A DNA stretch of 64,000 nt from Clostridia bacterium (GCA_017537245.1 JAFYLD010000051.1:1-64000); one strand, 5' to 3'. Shown: positions 49,583 through 59,373, counted from the stretch's first letter. Notes: generated from the sequence alone by a model not told the origin. Numbers and translations are program-made.

Positions 49583-49682
49583 AAGGAGGGTATATCTCTT
49601 GCCCCGCATATTTTTAGGGTTCCCCTTTATGCAATAGCATAAAGTTTCTGTTGCCGCGCCAACGAATACAGAAACCACCCTT
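49583..49682 (+). ncRNA. Structured leader of the surface-protein mRNA (unassigned)
   Basis: The leader holds a perfect 8-bp hairpin CTTTATGC-AATA-GCATAAAG (49625-49644), and directly after it GTTTCTGT / ACAGAAAC (49644-49651 and 49668-49675) around a 16-base loop that includes GCCGCGCC. GGGT (49588-49591) can pair with ACCC (49677-49680) to enclose both. It matches no riboswitch class I can recall. Confidence 0.35.
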
Positions 49683-49746
49683 ACTTTTAAAAAAATTATA
49701 TCATACTATGCGACCACGGTCAAGTAGTATAAAAGGAGAGATTCTT

Positions 49747-51339
49747 GTGAAAAAATGTTTAACAATCTTGTTGACTGCCATCCTTTTGGCAACTATTTGT
49801 ATAGTACCGGCGTCAGCAGCAAAAGAAATGTTTACAACTCTTAGTAGCGTAAGCGTTGAAAGCATAACATTACCAATAGTTGGTCAAAAACCAACCTTTA
49901 GCGCAACTGTTTTAAGTAGCGCAAATTACACTGTGTCAAAGGTTACTTGGAGCGAATACAACGAAGATTTTGAACATATCAAAGATATGACCTCCACCGA
50001 CACCTTCCGAGAAGGATATCAATACTTTATATTTATAACCTTGGAATCTAAAGGATCATGTACCTTTAGCTCCAATTTAACTCAGACCATATTTTCAAAG
50101 ACCGCAAATAAATATCCACCTACCAACGATAACAAAAAGGTTCAAATTTACACTAATTTTGCAGCAAAAAAAGCTATTAACAAGGTAGATTTAAACGTAG
50201 TAAAGCCTGTAATCGGCAAAACACCAACCTTTGCAAAGGTTGATACAACAGAATATTGCAGCGTAAATAGCGGCGCTTCAAATATGACTAACGGTGTATT
50301 TTGGAAAAACGAAAAAACCAATATAAATCTAACCATAAGCAACCCATTTAAAGCAGATGGTGTATATACCGTTTATTATATGCTTTCTTCTAAAGATGGA
50401 TATACGTTTACAAACAACACCAAATTTACAATTAACGGACAAAACGCTAAAGTAGACGCTCTTATAGTTTATTACGACTCTAGTAACGTTGGCATTTATT
50501 TAGATGGTTTAGTGCCAGGCGACGGTAAAAAAGAAATCGGCACTCTTGATTTGTCAGTTACCGCACCAAAGGACGGCGATAAACCCGACTACACCAAGAT
50601 TGACGGAACAGGCTATTATAGCGATAACGGTATTAACGGAAGCAGCACCAAGATTTATAAAAATGGTATCGCTTGGTACAAGTCCGCCTCTTCATATATC
50701 AGCCCCGGCACTACCGAAACATTTAAAGCAGATAACAGCTATACCGTAAAAATTTCTTTATCACCTAAAGATGGTTATAAATTTACAAAATCCTTAACCG
50801 CAAAAATCAACGGTAAAACTGCTACTGTCGAAACCTTTGATGATGGTAGTGTAACCGTTTCGCTAACGCTTACCACTCTTAAAAAAGAGCACAATCACAC
50901 GAACTCCGACTGGAAAAACGATAAAGAAAATCACTGGAAAGTTTGTACCGACAAAAACTGTGGTACCATTACAGTAGCAAAAGAAGTTCATAAGGATGCA
51001 AACAAAGACAACAAATGTGACACCTGTGGCTATGCTATTGAAAAGGAAGAAACTCCTACAACAAGTACTCCAAACACAAACGATACTCCTACAACCAGTA
51101 CACCAAGCACCGACACAACCCCAAGTGTTTCAACTCCTACTACAAGCGAATCCCAAACAAGCACACCAGAAGTTGAACAACCTCAAGACACCGAGGTTGA
51201 AGACACACCCCAAGACGTAGCTACCGACGATAATCAAGACGAAGAATCTTCTGCTTGGATTTGGATTGTTGCAGCAGCAGTTGTTGTTTTGGGTGGTTGC
51301 GCTACAGTTGCTATAGTTTTAATTAAAAAGAAAAAATAA
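49747..51339 (+). CDS. Secreted repeat protein with Cys/His module and C-terminal membrane anchor
   Basis: A 530-residue surface protein. The start is a GTG at 49747, seven bases after AAGGAG, giving a clean signal peptide ending ASA. Three units of about 90-100 residues follow the pattern (V/L)xxPxxGxxP(T/D)(F/Y)...W...Y-x-V-x-x-x-L-x-x-KDGY-x-F...INGK. A Cys/His segment (HTNSDWKNDKENHWKVC, then CGYAI preceded by DANKDNKCDTC) and a Thr/Pro/Ser-rich stalk lead to a membrane helix and KKKK. There is no LPXTG. First of three surface-protein genes. Confidence 0.8.
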   Translation: MKKCLTILLTAILLATICIVPASAAKEMFTTLSSVSVESITLPIVGQKPTFSATVLSSANYTVSKVTWSEYNEDFEHIKDMTSTDTFREGYQYFIFITLESKGSCTFSSNLTQTIFSKTANKYPPTNDNKKVQIYTNFAAKKAINKVDLNVVKPVIGKTPTFAKVDTTEYCSVNSGASNMTNGVFWKNEKTNINLTISNPFKADGVYTVYYMLSSKDGYTFTNNTKFTINGQNAKVDALIVYYDSSNVGIYLDGLVPGDGKKEIGTLDLSVTAPKDGDKPDYTKIDGTGYYSDNGINGSSTKIYKNGIAWYKSASSYISPGTTETFKADNSYTVKISLSPKDGYKFTKSLTAKINGKTATVETFDDGSVTVSLTLTTLKKEHNHTNSDWKNDKENHWKVCTDKNCGTITVAKEVHKDANKDNKCDTCGYAIEKEETPTTSTPNTNDTPTTSTPSTDTTPSVSTPTTSESQTSTPEVEQPQDTEVEDTPQDVATDDNQDEESSAWIWIVAAAVVVLGGCATVAIVLIKKKK

Positions 51340-51362
51340 AATCACCGAGAGGGTGTTAATTT

Positions 51363-54266
51363 ATGAAAAAAACATATAAATTAGTTAGTATTTTGCTTAC
51401 TATGTGTTTAATTTGGGCTATGTTCCCTCTTAACGTATTTGCAAGCGACGAAATAATAACGTCTGCCAATATTACAATTCCCAAACCCGTTGGCGGAGAA
51501 AGCCCCAGTTATAGCGACCCTATTGCAGATGATAATGAAAAATATTGGGCACAAGTAGAGATCTGGTATAAAATGATCGGCGCCGGCACACTCCCCGTAG
51601 GCGCAGGCGGGCAATTTGAAACGCATAGTCGTTATACCTTGCGAGTTCGTTTTTATTCAAAACCCGGCTACACGTTTGCTGATGACTGTGTTTTTACATT
51701 CAACGGAGAAGAAACCGGTAGTTATGGTTTAGATACCAACGTATTTCGATATACATACTGGTACGCCGCTGACCCACTAAATCCTACATATACCGTTTCT
51801 TTTAATGCAGACGGTGGAAGCGGCACAATGCCTGATGAAACAGGCGTTTTTGACACCTACGAAATACCCTGGCCTACATTTACCGCGCCTGCCGGTCAAT
51901 ATTTTGACGGTTGGATGTATGGCGGCTATTTAAGACAGCCTGGCGATACAATTCACGTTCTTGACGACACAACCTTAAGAGCAAGCTGGGAAGATATTCC
52001 AGACACAGGCTATACCATTAGTTTTTACCCAAACGAGGGTACCGGAACAATGGCAGATATAACCAACTATTACGGTGCATACACTCTGCCCGAATGCACT
52101 TTTACCCCACCTGACGGCAAGGTATTTGATTGTTGGATGATACTGGGTGTGGAAAAAGATGCTGGCACAAAAATCAACGTAGGCGTAAACACAAGCGTAA
52201 TTGCTGTATGGAAGGATGCACCAGCCGCTATCACAACCTATACACTTGCGTTTGATGCCAATGGTGGAAGTGGTACAATGACCGCTTTAACAGGTAGCAC
52301 AAGCTACACCCTACCCGAATGCACGTTTACTGCGCCTGCCGGCAAACAATTTGCAGGATGGAACGTATTTGGTTATACACAAGCTGCAGGCACAACGGTT
52401 AATCTTACAAACAACTTTACAGCTGCTGCCGTTTGGGAAGATATACCCCAAATAACAACTGTTACCGCTACAGTAAACGGCGCTATTGCAGGTGCTACCG
52501 CAGGTTCTACTACAGTTACACCAGCCGACGCAACCTATACCACTTCTATATTAGGTTGGTATGATTGCGATAACGTGTTTAGTTACGGTTCAGCAACCAA
52601 GTTACAAACAAACGACAAATTCATAGGCGGTAAAACCTATACCGTAGGTGTGCGATTTACTCCGGTAGGTTCAAACGTTTTAGCAAATAACGTCGATGCA
52701 ACCATCAACGGAGAAGATGGAAAAATTGGTAATTTTGACGGCAATTCACGAGATTATTATATTACCATTTCAATTCCTGCTAAATTAATTCAAAGCGCTG
52801 ACGTATACGTTGACCCACCAATAATCGGCTCTAAACTTGACTATACAACCGAGGTTACAGGCACTCCTGCATATACTACCGAGGTTCGTCGTTGGTTTAA
52901 AGGTGGTAACGTAGGTGTTCCCGGTCCTGAAATTACAGATGCAAACGCTCTTGTAGAGCCCGATACCAACTATGTTTTAGATTTTACTATAGCTCCTAAA
53001 GACGGTTATACACTTGATAATTCAACCATTGTTAAAGTTAACGGTACCCAAGCTATGCGTGTTGGCACCGTTTCTGGTACAAATATTGGTGTTTACCGCG
53101 TGGAATTCACCTCGCCAAAAATTGAAATTGTTAATGCAAATGCAATAATTACAGTTCCTGTTGCGGGTGAAAATCCCTCTTATACAGTAGCATCATCCGA
53201 TCCTGATAAATATGACGTAGCCGTAAACAAGTGGTTTAACTATGACAACGGAAACGATATTAACTCGCTTCACGTTTTCGAAGGCGGCACAAACTACGCC
53301 GTACGCATTGTATTTACGCCCAAACCTGGTTATACCTTTATAGGTGCAACAAACTATACCGTAAATAATCTAGCAACTAGCGGCTATGGTGAACCATCAG
53401 CCTGTCAAATTGTTTTTGCAGTAGCTCAAGGCACTCCCCCACAACACGATTTTAACACGAGCGAGTGGGGTTATAAAGACAATACCGGTCACGCTCACCT
53501 TTGCGAAACACCGGGTTGTATAAATCACCACGATACTATCGAACCACATATTCCGTCAGAATGGATTTACGACGTTTCGGTGCACTATAAGAAATGTACC
53601 GAATGTGATTTCTTATTAGAACGCGAACCACACGTTGACAACAATGACGACGGATATTGCGATATTTGTGAAGAGGTAGAATACGTAACGGTAGAGATTC
53701 CGTTTATTAAGGTTATCGAGCAAACCGGTGACAAAACACCAGGCAAAAAAACATTTGAGTTTGAAATATTTGACTTTGGTCACAGCGAGGCTGCCGACCA
53801 CGTAGAGATTGTTGCAAACGCCATAACAACCAATGGCACGGGAAACTTTGACGGTGTTTTTAAGCTAAAACTTACCAAAAAAGGCTATCTTGAAGAAAAT
53901 TATCTAGACGAAGGTTTCTTCGTAAAAGAAATAGTTGAAACCGCAGAGGGTTGGGAATATTCAACTGCTATTTGGTATGCAGTACCAAACTTCAATGGTG
54001 TTGGTTGGATATTCTATGTTGTAGAAAATGACAATATAAATTGGGACGAAAAAGACGAAATGATATTTACCAACAGTTATAAAGCCAACAACCCTGTCGT
54101 CGAAGAGGATGAAAAGGAAGATACCGAACCCGAAAAAGAACCTGAAAAGCAACCAGAAACTCAATCTCCACAAACAGGCGATATAAGCTATCTATTTATC
54201 ATAAATATCTTATCGCTTGTATCTTTAGCTTTTATATACTTTAAAAAGACAATTTCCGCAAAATAA
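51363..54266 (+). CDS. Large surface protein with InlB-type B repeats, Cys/His module, pilin-like domain and sortase-like motif
   Basis: A 967-residue wall protein starting 24 bases after the previous gene. After a signal peptide come one copy of the VxxPVxGExPSY unit (about 33-118), three InlB/Flg_new B repeats (about 142, 217 and 293; FDANGGSGTM...FAGW type), and three more of the first unit (365-680). Then comes a Cys/His segment (CETPGC to DGYCDICEE), an isopeptide pilin-like domain (IPFIKVIEQTGDKTPGKKTF to FTNSYKA), and SPQTGD plus a membrane helix and basic tail, which is a sortase-type signal. It is probably an adhesin. No sortase is in the window. Confidence 0.83.
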   Translation: MKKTYKLVSILLTMCLIWAMFPLNVFASDEIITSANITIPKPVGGESPSYSDPIADDNEKYWAQVEIWYKMIGAGTLPVGAGGQFETHSRYTLRVRFYSKPGYTFADDCVFTFNGEETGSYGLDTNVFRYTYWYAADPLNPTYTVSFNADGGSGTMPDETGVFDTYEIPWPTFTAPAGQYFDGWMYGGYLRQPGDTIHVLDDTTLRASWEDIPDTGYTISFYPNEGTGTMADITNYYGAYTLPECTFTPPDGKVFDCWMILGVEKDAGTKINVGVNTSVIAVWKDAPAAITTYTLAFDANGGSGTMTALTGSTSYTLPECTFTAPAGKQFAGWNVFGYTQAAGTTVNLTNNFTAAAVWEDIPQITTVTATVNGAIAGATAGSTTVTPADATYTTSILGWYDCDNVFSYGSATKLQTNDKFIGGKTYTVGVRFTPVGSNVLANNVDATINGEDGKIGNFDGNSRDYYITISIPAKLIQSADVYVDPPIIGSKLDYTTEVTGTPAYTTEVRRWFKGGNVGVPGPEITDANALVEPDTNYVLDFTIAPKDGYTLDNSTIVKVNGTQAMRVGTVSGTNIGVYRVEFTSPKIEIVNANAIITVPVAGENPSYTVASSDPDKYDVAVNKWFNYDNGNDINSLHVFEGGTNYAVRIVFTPKPGYTFIGATNYTVNNLATSGYGEPSACQIVFAVAQGTPPQHDFNTSEWGYKDNTGHAHLCETPGCINHHDTIEPHIPSEWIYDVSVHYKKCTECDFLLEREPHVDNNDDGYCDICEEVEYVTVEIPFIKVIEQTGDKTPGKKTFEFEIFDFGHSEAADHVEIVANAITTNGTGNFDGVFKLKLTKKGYLEENYLDEGFFVKEIVETAEGWEYSTAIWYAVPNFNGVGWIFYVVENDNINWDEKDEMIFTNSYKANNPVVEEDEKEDTEPEKEPEKQPETQSPQTGDISYLFIINILSLVSLAFIYFKKTISAK

Positions 54267-54278
54267 TTCTCCTTTATT

Positions 54279-54317
54279 ATTATAAGGTGGTGACGGTTTC
54301 CGCCACCACCTTATAAT
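54279..54317 (+). terminator. Strong hairpin after the pilin-like surface gene
   Basis: 18-base arms ATTATAAGGTGGTG-x-CGG and their complement (54279-54296, 54300-54317) with one mismatch and a TTT loop. There is no proper T run after it, so termination may be weak. The promoter of the next gene starts at the very next base. Confidence 0.6.
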
Positions 54318-54346
54318 TTGACAAGACACATTTTTAAATGTATAAT
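54318..54346 (+). promoter_or_regulatory. Perfect-consensus sigma-A promoter
   Basis: TTGACA (54318-54323), exactly 17 bases, TATAAT (54341-54346). It serves the transglutaminase-like gene; the transcript would start about 25 bases before the coding region. Confidence 0.8.
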
Positions 54347-54375
54347 AAACTCATCAAACTGAAAGAAGGTTTTTT

Positions 54376-56154
54376 ATAAAAAACGTTAAAAGACTTACAG
54401 CAATAGTTTTGACCATTTTAATTTTCGCTCTAACACTTCCCACTGTTTCGGTTTTTGCGGCAGATAGTGACGCGCGTTACGGTAGAACAAAGCTTAACGC
54501 CAACCAGCAATACGTTTATGACGCGGTAGTTACAGGACTAAAAGATGCAAAGACCGATATCGAAATAAACGTTACTGGTAAAAACATAGATTTTAGCAAC
54601 GATTTAGGCAAAATCGTCAATATGGCGTATAACGACTATCCCGAATATTTCTGGTTTAACGGCGCTTGGGGAGCAAGCCTTGCCTCAAACTCAAGCTCTA
54701 CTATTCTAACCCTCAAACCCAATTACACCTTTACGGGCTCTGCATTATCTAGTGCAAAAACTGCCTATAATGCAAAGGTAAACGAGCTTACAAGCGGTCT
54801 TGACGGTAAATCAGACTACGAAAAATCAAAGATTTTGCACAATAGACTAGCCGCTGCCGTTGATTACACATTTACTTCAAACGACCAAAACGCTTACGGC
54901 GCATTGGTAGAAGGCAAAGCCGTTTGTAGCGGTTATGCTCGAGCTTATCAACATCTTATGAACAAAGTGGGTATTCCTACTTGGTTTGTTACGGGTACTA
55001 GTTACAATCCTACAACAGGCGCTGCCGTTGGTCACGCTTGGAATCTTGTAAAACTAGACGGCAAATGGTATTACACCGACGTTACTTGGGATGATCAAGG
55101 CGATATCGTTTACTACGAATATCTTAATATCACCACCGATAAAATGGATGACGACCACACGCTTGGCGACGAATATAAATCGCTAGTTCCCGCCGCTACC
55201 GCAACCGCGGCAAACTATTACAAGGTAGAAAATCGCGAATTCACAAAATACGATCGAGCTCGTCTTGTAGAACTGTTAAAAAAAGACAATAACAGCACTC
55301 AAATATACGTAAACGGTAACATTGATTCGTTTATAAACTCGGTTGGCGACGATCTTTTAGAAATTGGTAAACAACTTGGCGCCAAAGGTGCGTTCTCTAT
55401 CTCAAGCAGCTATTCAACCCTTAAAAACGCAGTTGTTGTAAGCGTAATCATACTTAACGGCAGCCACACTCATAGCGCTAAAACAACCGTAAAACAAGAA
55501 AATGCTACCTGCCTTGCAAACGGTACAAAGGCATACTACGTTTGTGAATGCGGTCTTAAATTCTCAGACTCTGCTTGCACAAAACAAATAAACAGCGCCA
55601 GCGAGCTTATAATTCCCGCTAAGGCGCATACACCTTCCGCTTGGAAAAACGACGCTACGGGTCACTGGAAAGAGTGTACTACCTGCGGTACAGAAACCGC
55701 CGACACACGCGGTGATCATACCGACAAAAACAAAGACAACAAGTGCGACACCTGCGCTTACGCTCTACCGGTTGCCGATGAAAGCGGTAATATAGTATTA
55801 GACGCCGGCACAAACTCAAACACCACAAGCAACAGTTCAACAAATAATAACACTTCGTCCAATACGTCAAAACCTACCACTTCCAGCAAAGATGAAACAA
55901 CCTCCAGCACAGTAGAAAATACGTCAAGCGATAACGCCGAAAGTAGCGATACAACTAGCCAACCAAGCGATAATGCAACCAGCGAAGAAAATGCATCTAA
56001 CGAAGAAACCACCACAGAAATTGAAGAAATCATCGAAGAAGAAATTTCTGACGATTCAGCCGTTTCTAATATGACGTGGATTATAATTGGTATTGCGGGC
56101 GCACTCGTTGTAATTGGCGGCGTGGTAGCAATTATATTTATTAAGAAAAAATAA
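54376..56154 (+). CDS. Secreted transglutaminase-like protein with Cys/His module; apparent ATA start
   Basis: A surface protein of about 592 residues. The only good signal peptide (KNVKRLTAIVLTILIFALTL, cleaved near VFA) begins at ATA 54376, six bases after AGAAGG; no ATG, GTG or TTG is available upstream in frame. A TTG at 54409 would remove the positive n-region. A transglutaminase-like cysteine protease domain has Cys in AVCSGYARAYQ, His in VGHAWNLVK and Asp in YYTDVTWDD. A Cys/His segment (HWKECTTCGT to DKNKDNKCDTC), a long Ser/Thr/Asn stalk, and a membrane helix ending KKK follow. It may process peptides or cross-link wall proteins. Confidence 0.75.
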   Translation: MKNVKRLTAIVLTILIFALTLPTVSVFAADSDARYGRTKLNANQQYVYDAVVTGLKDAKTDIEINVTGKNIDFSNDLGKIVNMAYNDYPEYFWFNGAWGASLASNSSSTILTLKPNYTFTGSALSSAKTAYNAKVNELTSGLDGKSDYEKSKILHNRLAAAVDYTFTSNDQNAYGALVEGKAVCSGYARAYQHLMNKVGIPTWFVTGTSYNPTTGAAVGHAWNLVKLDGKWYYTDVTWDDQGDIVYYEYLNITTDKMDDDHTLGDEYKSLVPAATATAANYYKVENREFTKYDRARLVELLKKDNNSTQIYVNGNIDSFINSVGDDLLEIGKQLGAKGAFSISSSYSTLKNAVVVSVIILNGSHTHSAKTTVKQENATCLANGTKAYYVCECGLKFSDSACTKQINSASELIIPAKAHTPSAWKNDATGHWKECTTCGTETADTRGDHTDKNKDNKCDTCAYALPVADESGNIVLDAGTNSNTTSNSSTNNNTSSNTSKPTTSSKDETTSSTVENTSSDNAESSDTTSQPSDNATSEENASNEETTTEIEEIIEEEISDDSAVSNMTWIIIGIAGALVVIGGVVAIIFIKKK

Positions 56155-56164
56155 ACTTAAACGC

Positions 56165-56200
56165 AAAAAAAGATAGGTCTTGACCGACCTATCTTTTTTT
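56165..56200. terminator. Bidirectional terminator
   Basis: 15-bp stem from AAAAAAAGATAGGTC and its complement, 6-base loop, T7 and A7 flanks; between convergent genes. Confidence 0.9.
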
Positions 56201-56203
56201 ATT

Positions 56204-56824
56204 TTATCTTATAAAGTTTGTCATTATCCATTTTTCTTTTTCGGGAATACCAAACTTTTCTTTGCCTAGAGCAATGCTCTTGATAAGGAAGGACATATTC
56301 TCTGCCAAAGTACGCATACCTTGTAATCCCTCTTCGTCGGCTGCCGCCTCGCCTACTTTACGTCCGTGAACGCTGTTCCAATATTGACCAGACGCTACCG
56401 GCATACCGGAAATGGTAAAGTATTTGTTAAGCTGGTCAAAGGTCGCGCTACAACCACCGCGACGTGCAACCGCAACGCTAGCGCCAACCTTCATTGTCTT
56501 GTTAAACGAGGTACTATAAAATAGTCGATCCAAAAGCGCTATAAGGCTGCCGTTTGCCGAAGCATAAAACACAGGGCTACCAACAACCAAGCCGTCGCAT
56601 TCTTCAAACTTCTTTGCAAGCTCTCCGCTTACAACGTCATCAATAACGCACTTACCGTTTTTAAAACAGTAACCGCACGCTTTACAACCCTTAATTTCCT
56701 GCGCGCCTATTTGAAAAACCTCGGTTTCGATACCATTTTTTTGAAAAACCTTTTCCATTTCGGCAAGAGCAACAGCGGTATTACCATTTACACGTGGACT
56801 ACCGTTAATAAATAAAACTTTCAT
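56204..56824 (-). CDS. NAD(P)H-dependent FMN reductase/flavodoxin-like oxidoreductase
   Basis: A 206-residue flavoprotein of the iron-sulfur flavoprotein/FMN reductase type. The FMN phosphate loop is GSPRVNGNTAVA, then CKACGYCFKNGKCVIDD with a cysteine cluster and GSPVFYASANGSL as the flavin-side loop. It is upstream... of nothing closely linked on its strand except as the gene downstream of the beta-mannosidase (45-base gap). A general redox role is likely. Confidence 0.87.
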   Translation of the reverse strand: MKVLFINGSPRVNGNTAVALAEMEKVFQKNGIETEVFQIGAQEIKGCKACGYCFKNGKCVIDDVVSGELAKKFEECDGLVVGSPVFYASANGSLIALLDRLFYSTSFNKTMKVGASVAVARRGGCSATFDQLNKYFTISGMPVASGQYWNSVHGRKVGEAAADEEGLQGMRTLAENMSFLIKSIALGKEKFGIPEKEKWIMTNFIR

Positions 56825-56869
56825 ACTTTTCCCTTTCGATTTATCTACTAAAATATAGTACTTAAAAGA

Positions 56870-59254
56870 TTATTTTATGTCACAAATACTTCTAAGTCTA
56901 ATAGTCTTTGGTGTACCCTCGATTATCTTAACAGTCTTGCTGCCTGCGTTCATATCAAAGTAGTTGTCACTAAGTATGAAGTCGCTGTCAAGAGAGTCGA
57001 TTTCAACCGCTTTTGCATAAGTGTCGGCATAAACTGTAATTTCGTCACCATTTATCTCATAACGAAGGTTTGGCTCTACAAAGTCAAAGCGCTTGTGCGC
57101 CGCAAAGAGTGTTGTGCCGCTTGATACAACTTCGCCGTCAACTGTGTAAGAATAGCTGATATACGTAGTGTATGGATCTGTTTTGTTAAAGTCCATATTA
57201 TCGAGTGTTACGTAAGAAAGAGCCGGTACGGTAACTGTTTGTTCCCCACTCTTAATAACGTTCGCCATATTGTCGCGAAGTTCCCAATTAACAACACCCG
57301 TAACTTCGTTTAGAGTATCGTTTGTAACGGTAAGTTCAGCAGTGGTTACAAGCTCGATATTGCGCTCGGTATTGATAAACGGACGAACGTCGTTTTCGCC
57401 TACCTCACGGCAAGAAATAAGTACAGGCGCATAGAAACGCTTTGAATAGTACTGTAATGCCTTGTATCTGCCATAAGAGTCAATACTAGCCCAAGATGCC
57501 ACAGGCCAAATATCGTTAAGCTGCCAATAAAGTGAACCCATACAACGACCGCGATTGCGACGCATGTGCTCTACGCAATATTTAATAGCTTCAGCTTGGA
57601 AAAGCTGTGTCGCATAAAGGAAAGCGGGCAAACTGTTTGGATACTTGAAGTTTTCTGACAAATACTGCATCAAGAACTTGTTTGCAGGAATAGAGCGCTG
57701 GTGCATTTCCATAACGCGTGAAAATACGTTACGGTCTTCTGGTAACGTGTAAGAATTAACAGTTTTTTCGCCTGGGTATGACTGCACACCAAACTCGCTC
57801 ATATAACGCCAATGCTTCGTGCGATATTCGGTAATAGGCTTACCACACCATACGTCATAATAATGGCAGTCGCCAAAGTTCTCGTTTTGTGGGTCCATAA
57901 AGTGACCAATTGAAGATGGAGATGAAGGTACGTATGGCAAATCCGGGCAAATACGCTCGGCAACGTCGGCCAACACGTCTTCAAATATCTCGAGATAACG
58001 TGGGTATTTTACAGGTTGCCAAGTGCACCAAAGTTCGATTTCATTGTTACCGCTAATAATCATAATAGACGGATGATGACGAAGTCTTGCAAGGTTTTGC
58101 TCGGCTTCAATCTTGATGTTTTCCATCATTTCATCGTCTGGGTTCATACTAGAGCACGCAAACATTAGGTCAACGAAAACGGTAATACCCATTTCGTCGC
58201 AAATATCAAAGAAATAATCGTGTGGGTAAATACCGCCACCCCAAACGCGCAAGCAGTTGAAGTTACAGTTGCAACACTGTTTTATAAGCTCGCGAGTTCT
58301 TTCTTCGCTAAGGCGAGAAAGAATGTTGTCCTCAGGTACGTAGTCAGCGCCCATAGCAAAAAATCTAACGCCGTTTACCTCGTGACAGAAAGACTGTCCC
58401 CACTTATCCTTTTCACGAATAAGTTTAACCGTGCGCAAGCCTATTCTTTTGCTAGTGTTATCTACAACGTTACCATTTTCAATAAGTTCTACGTTTATTG
58501 TATATAACGGTTGTTCACCAAGACCGCGTGGCATCCAAAGTTTGGGATTAGCAATTTCGTTTTCACTGTTTGCCACAAGTTCGATCACGCTACCATCGGG
58601 CGCGGTACAAGTAACCTTTATATCGGCGTTACCGTCAATTGCAACCTTTGGTGTTACAAACACTCTACCGTTTTCGTGGCGTTGTGTAATATAAACGTCG
58701 CTAATGCGAGCGCTATCTTTTTTGAGCAGATAAATATCCTTCCAAATACCGCCGTCAGGTAGTCTTGGACCCCAGTCCCAACCAAACATACAATGCGCTT
58801 TACGAATATTACCAAAGCCTGCCATAGCCTCTTTCGCATAAAAAGTAGGCTGCTTTGCCTCTTTTTCTTTTATATAAGCGTCGGCTGGATGAATAACTAT
58901 TTTAATGTCGTTTTCGCCGTCTTTCAAAATATCGGTCACGTCAAACTCATAACTGCGGTGCATATTGTCGGTATATGCAATATGAGTACCGTTTAGATAT
59001 ATATCACAAATGGTATCAAGACCGTCACAACAAAGCAAAACTGTGTTGCCGTCTAGCGTATAGTCAAACTGTCTTGAAAACTCAAATTCATTGTCCGTAA
59101 TACCAACAAACTTTAGTTCGTTATCGCGGTAGTATGGATCGTCTATAAGCTTGTTTTCAAGCAAAAAAGAATAAACCGAACCGGGCACTGTGCCGTCACA
59201 GTTATATTCCCCACCTACAAGATGCCAAGTACCATTAAGATTAAATCTTTGCAT
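56870..59254 (-). CDS. Beta-mannosidase, GH2 (copy 2)
   Basis: A 794-residue GH2 enzyme. N-terminal DGTVPGSVYSFLL, then MFGWDWGPRLPDGGIW and RVWGGGIYPHDYF, are typical. The acid/base is Glu405 in SGNNEIELW and the nucleophile Glu487 in MSEFGVQSYP. No signal peptide. Only moderately like the copy at 45005, so the two probably differ in linkage or chain-length preference. It is divergent from the RNase lipoprotein gene. Confidence 0.93.
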   Translation of the reverse strand: MQRFNLNGTWHLVGGEYNCDGTVPGSVYSFLLENKLIDDPYYRDNELKFVGITDNEFEFSRQFDYTLDGNTVLLCCDGLDTICDIYLNGTHIAYTDNMHRSYEFDVTDILKDGENDIKIVIHPADAYIKEKEAKQPTFYAKEAMAGFGNIRKAHCMFGWDWGPRLPDGGIWKDIYLLKKDSARISDVYITQRHENGRVFVTPKVAIDGNADIKVTCTAPDGSVIELVANSENEIANPKLWMPRGLGEQPLYTINVELIENGNVVDNTSKRIGLRTVKLIREKDKWGQSFCHEVNGVRFFAMGADYVPEDNILSRLSEERTRELIKQCCNCNFNCLRVWGGGIYPHDYFFDICDEMGITVFVDLMFACSSMNPDDEMMENIKIEAEQNLARLRHHPSIMIISGNNEIELWCTWQPVKYPRYLEIFEDVLADVAERICPDLPYVPSSPSSIGHFMDPQNENFGDCHYYDVWCGKPITEYRTKHWRYMSEFGVQSYPGEKTVNSYTLPEDRNVFSRVMEMHQRSIPANKFLMQYLSENFKYPNSLPAFLYATQLFQAEAIKYCVEHMRRNRGRCMGSLYWQLNDIWPVASWASIDSYGRYKALQYYSKRFYAPVLISCREVGENDVRPFINTERNIELVTTAELTVTNDTLNEVTGVVNWELRDNMANVIKSGEQTVTVPALSYVTLDNMDFNKTDPYTTYISYSYTVDGEVVSSGTTLFAAHKRFDFVEPNLRYEINGDEITVYADTYAKAVEIDSLDSDFILSDNYFDMNAGSKTVKIIEGTPKTIRLRSICDIK

Positions 59255-59344
59255 AAATCTATCTCCTTAAAACTAAGTTGTAATGATTATAACCTAATAA
59301 CTTTATTTTTACAAGCATTTATATACAATAACAAATATTTTAGA

Positions 59345-59373
59345 TTGAATATAAATATAACTTGTGCTACAAT
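59345..59373 (+). promoter_or_regulatory. Promoter of the barnase-like lipoprotein gene
   Basis: TTGAAT (59345-59350), 17-base spacer, TACAAT (59368-59373), 33 bases before the start. Confidence 0.55.

Noticed and set aside
49103..49678. A 191-codon minus-strand frame overlapping the LuxR-type gene start and leader.
   Set aside because: It is out of frame with the regulator, has no family signature, and crosses the operator cluster.
49583..49682. A guanidine-type (ykkC) riboswitch, because of AGGGTTCC.
   Set aside because: The other conserved ykkC segment is absent and the hairpin order does not fit.
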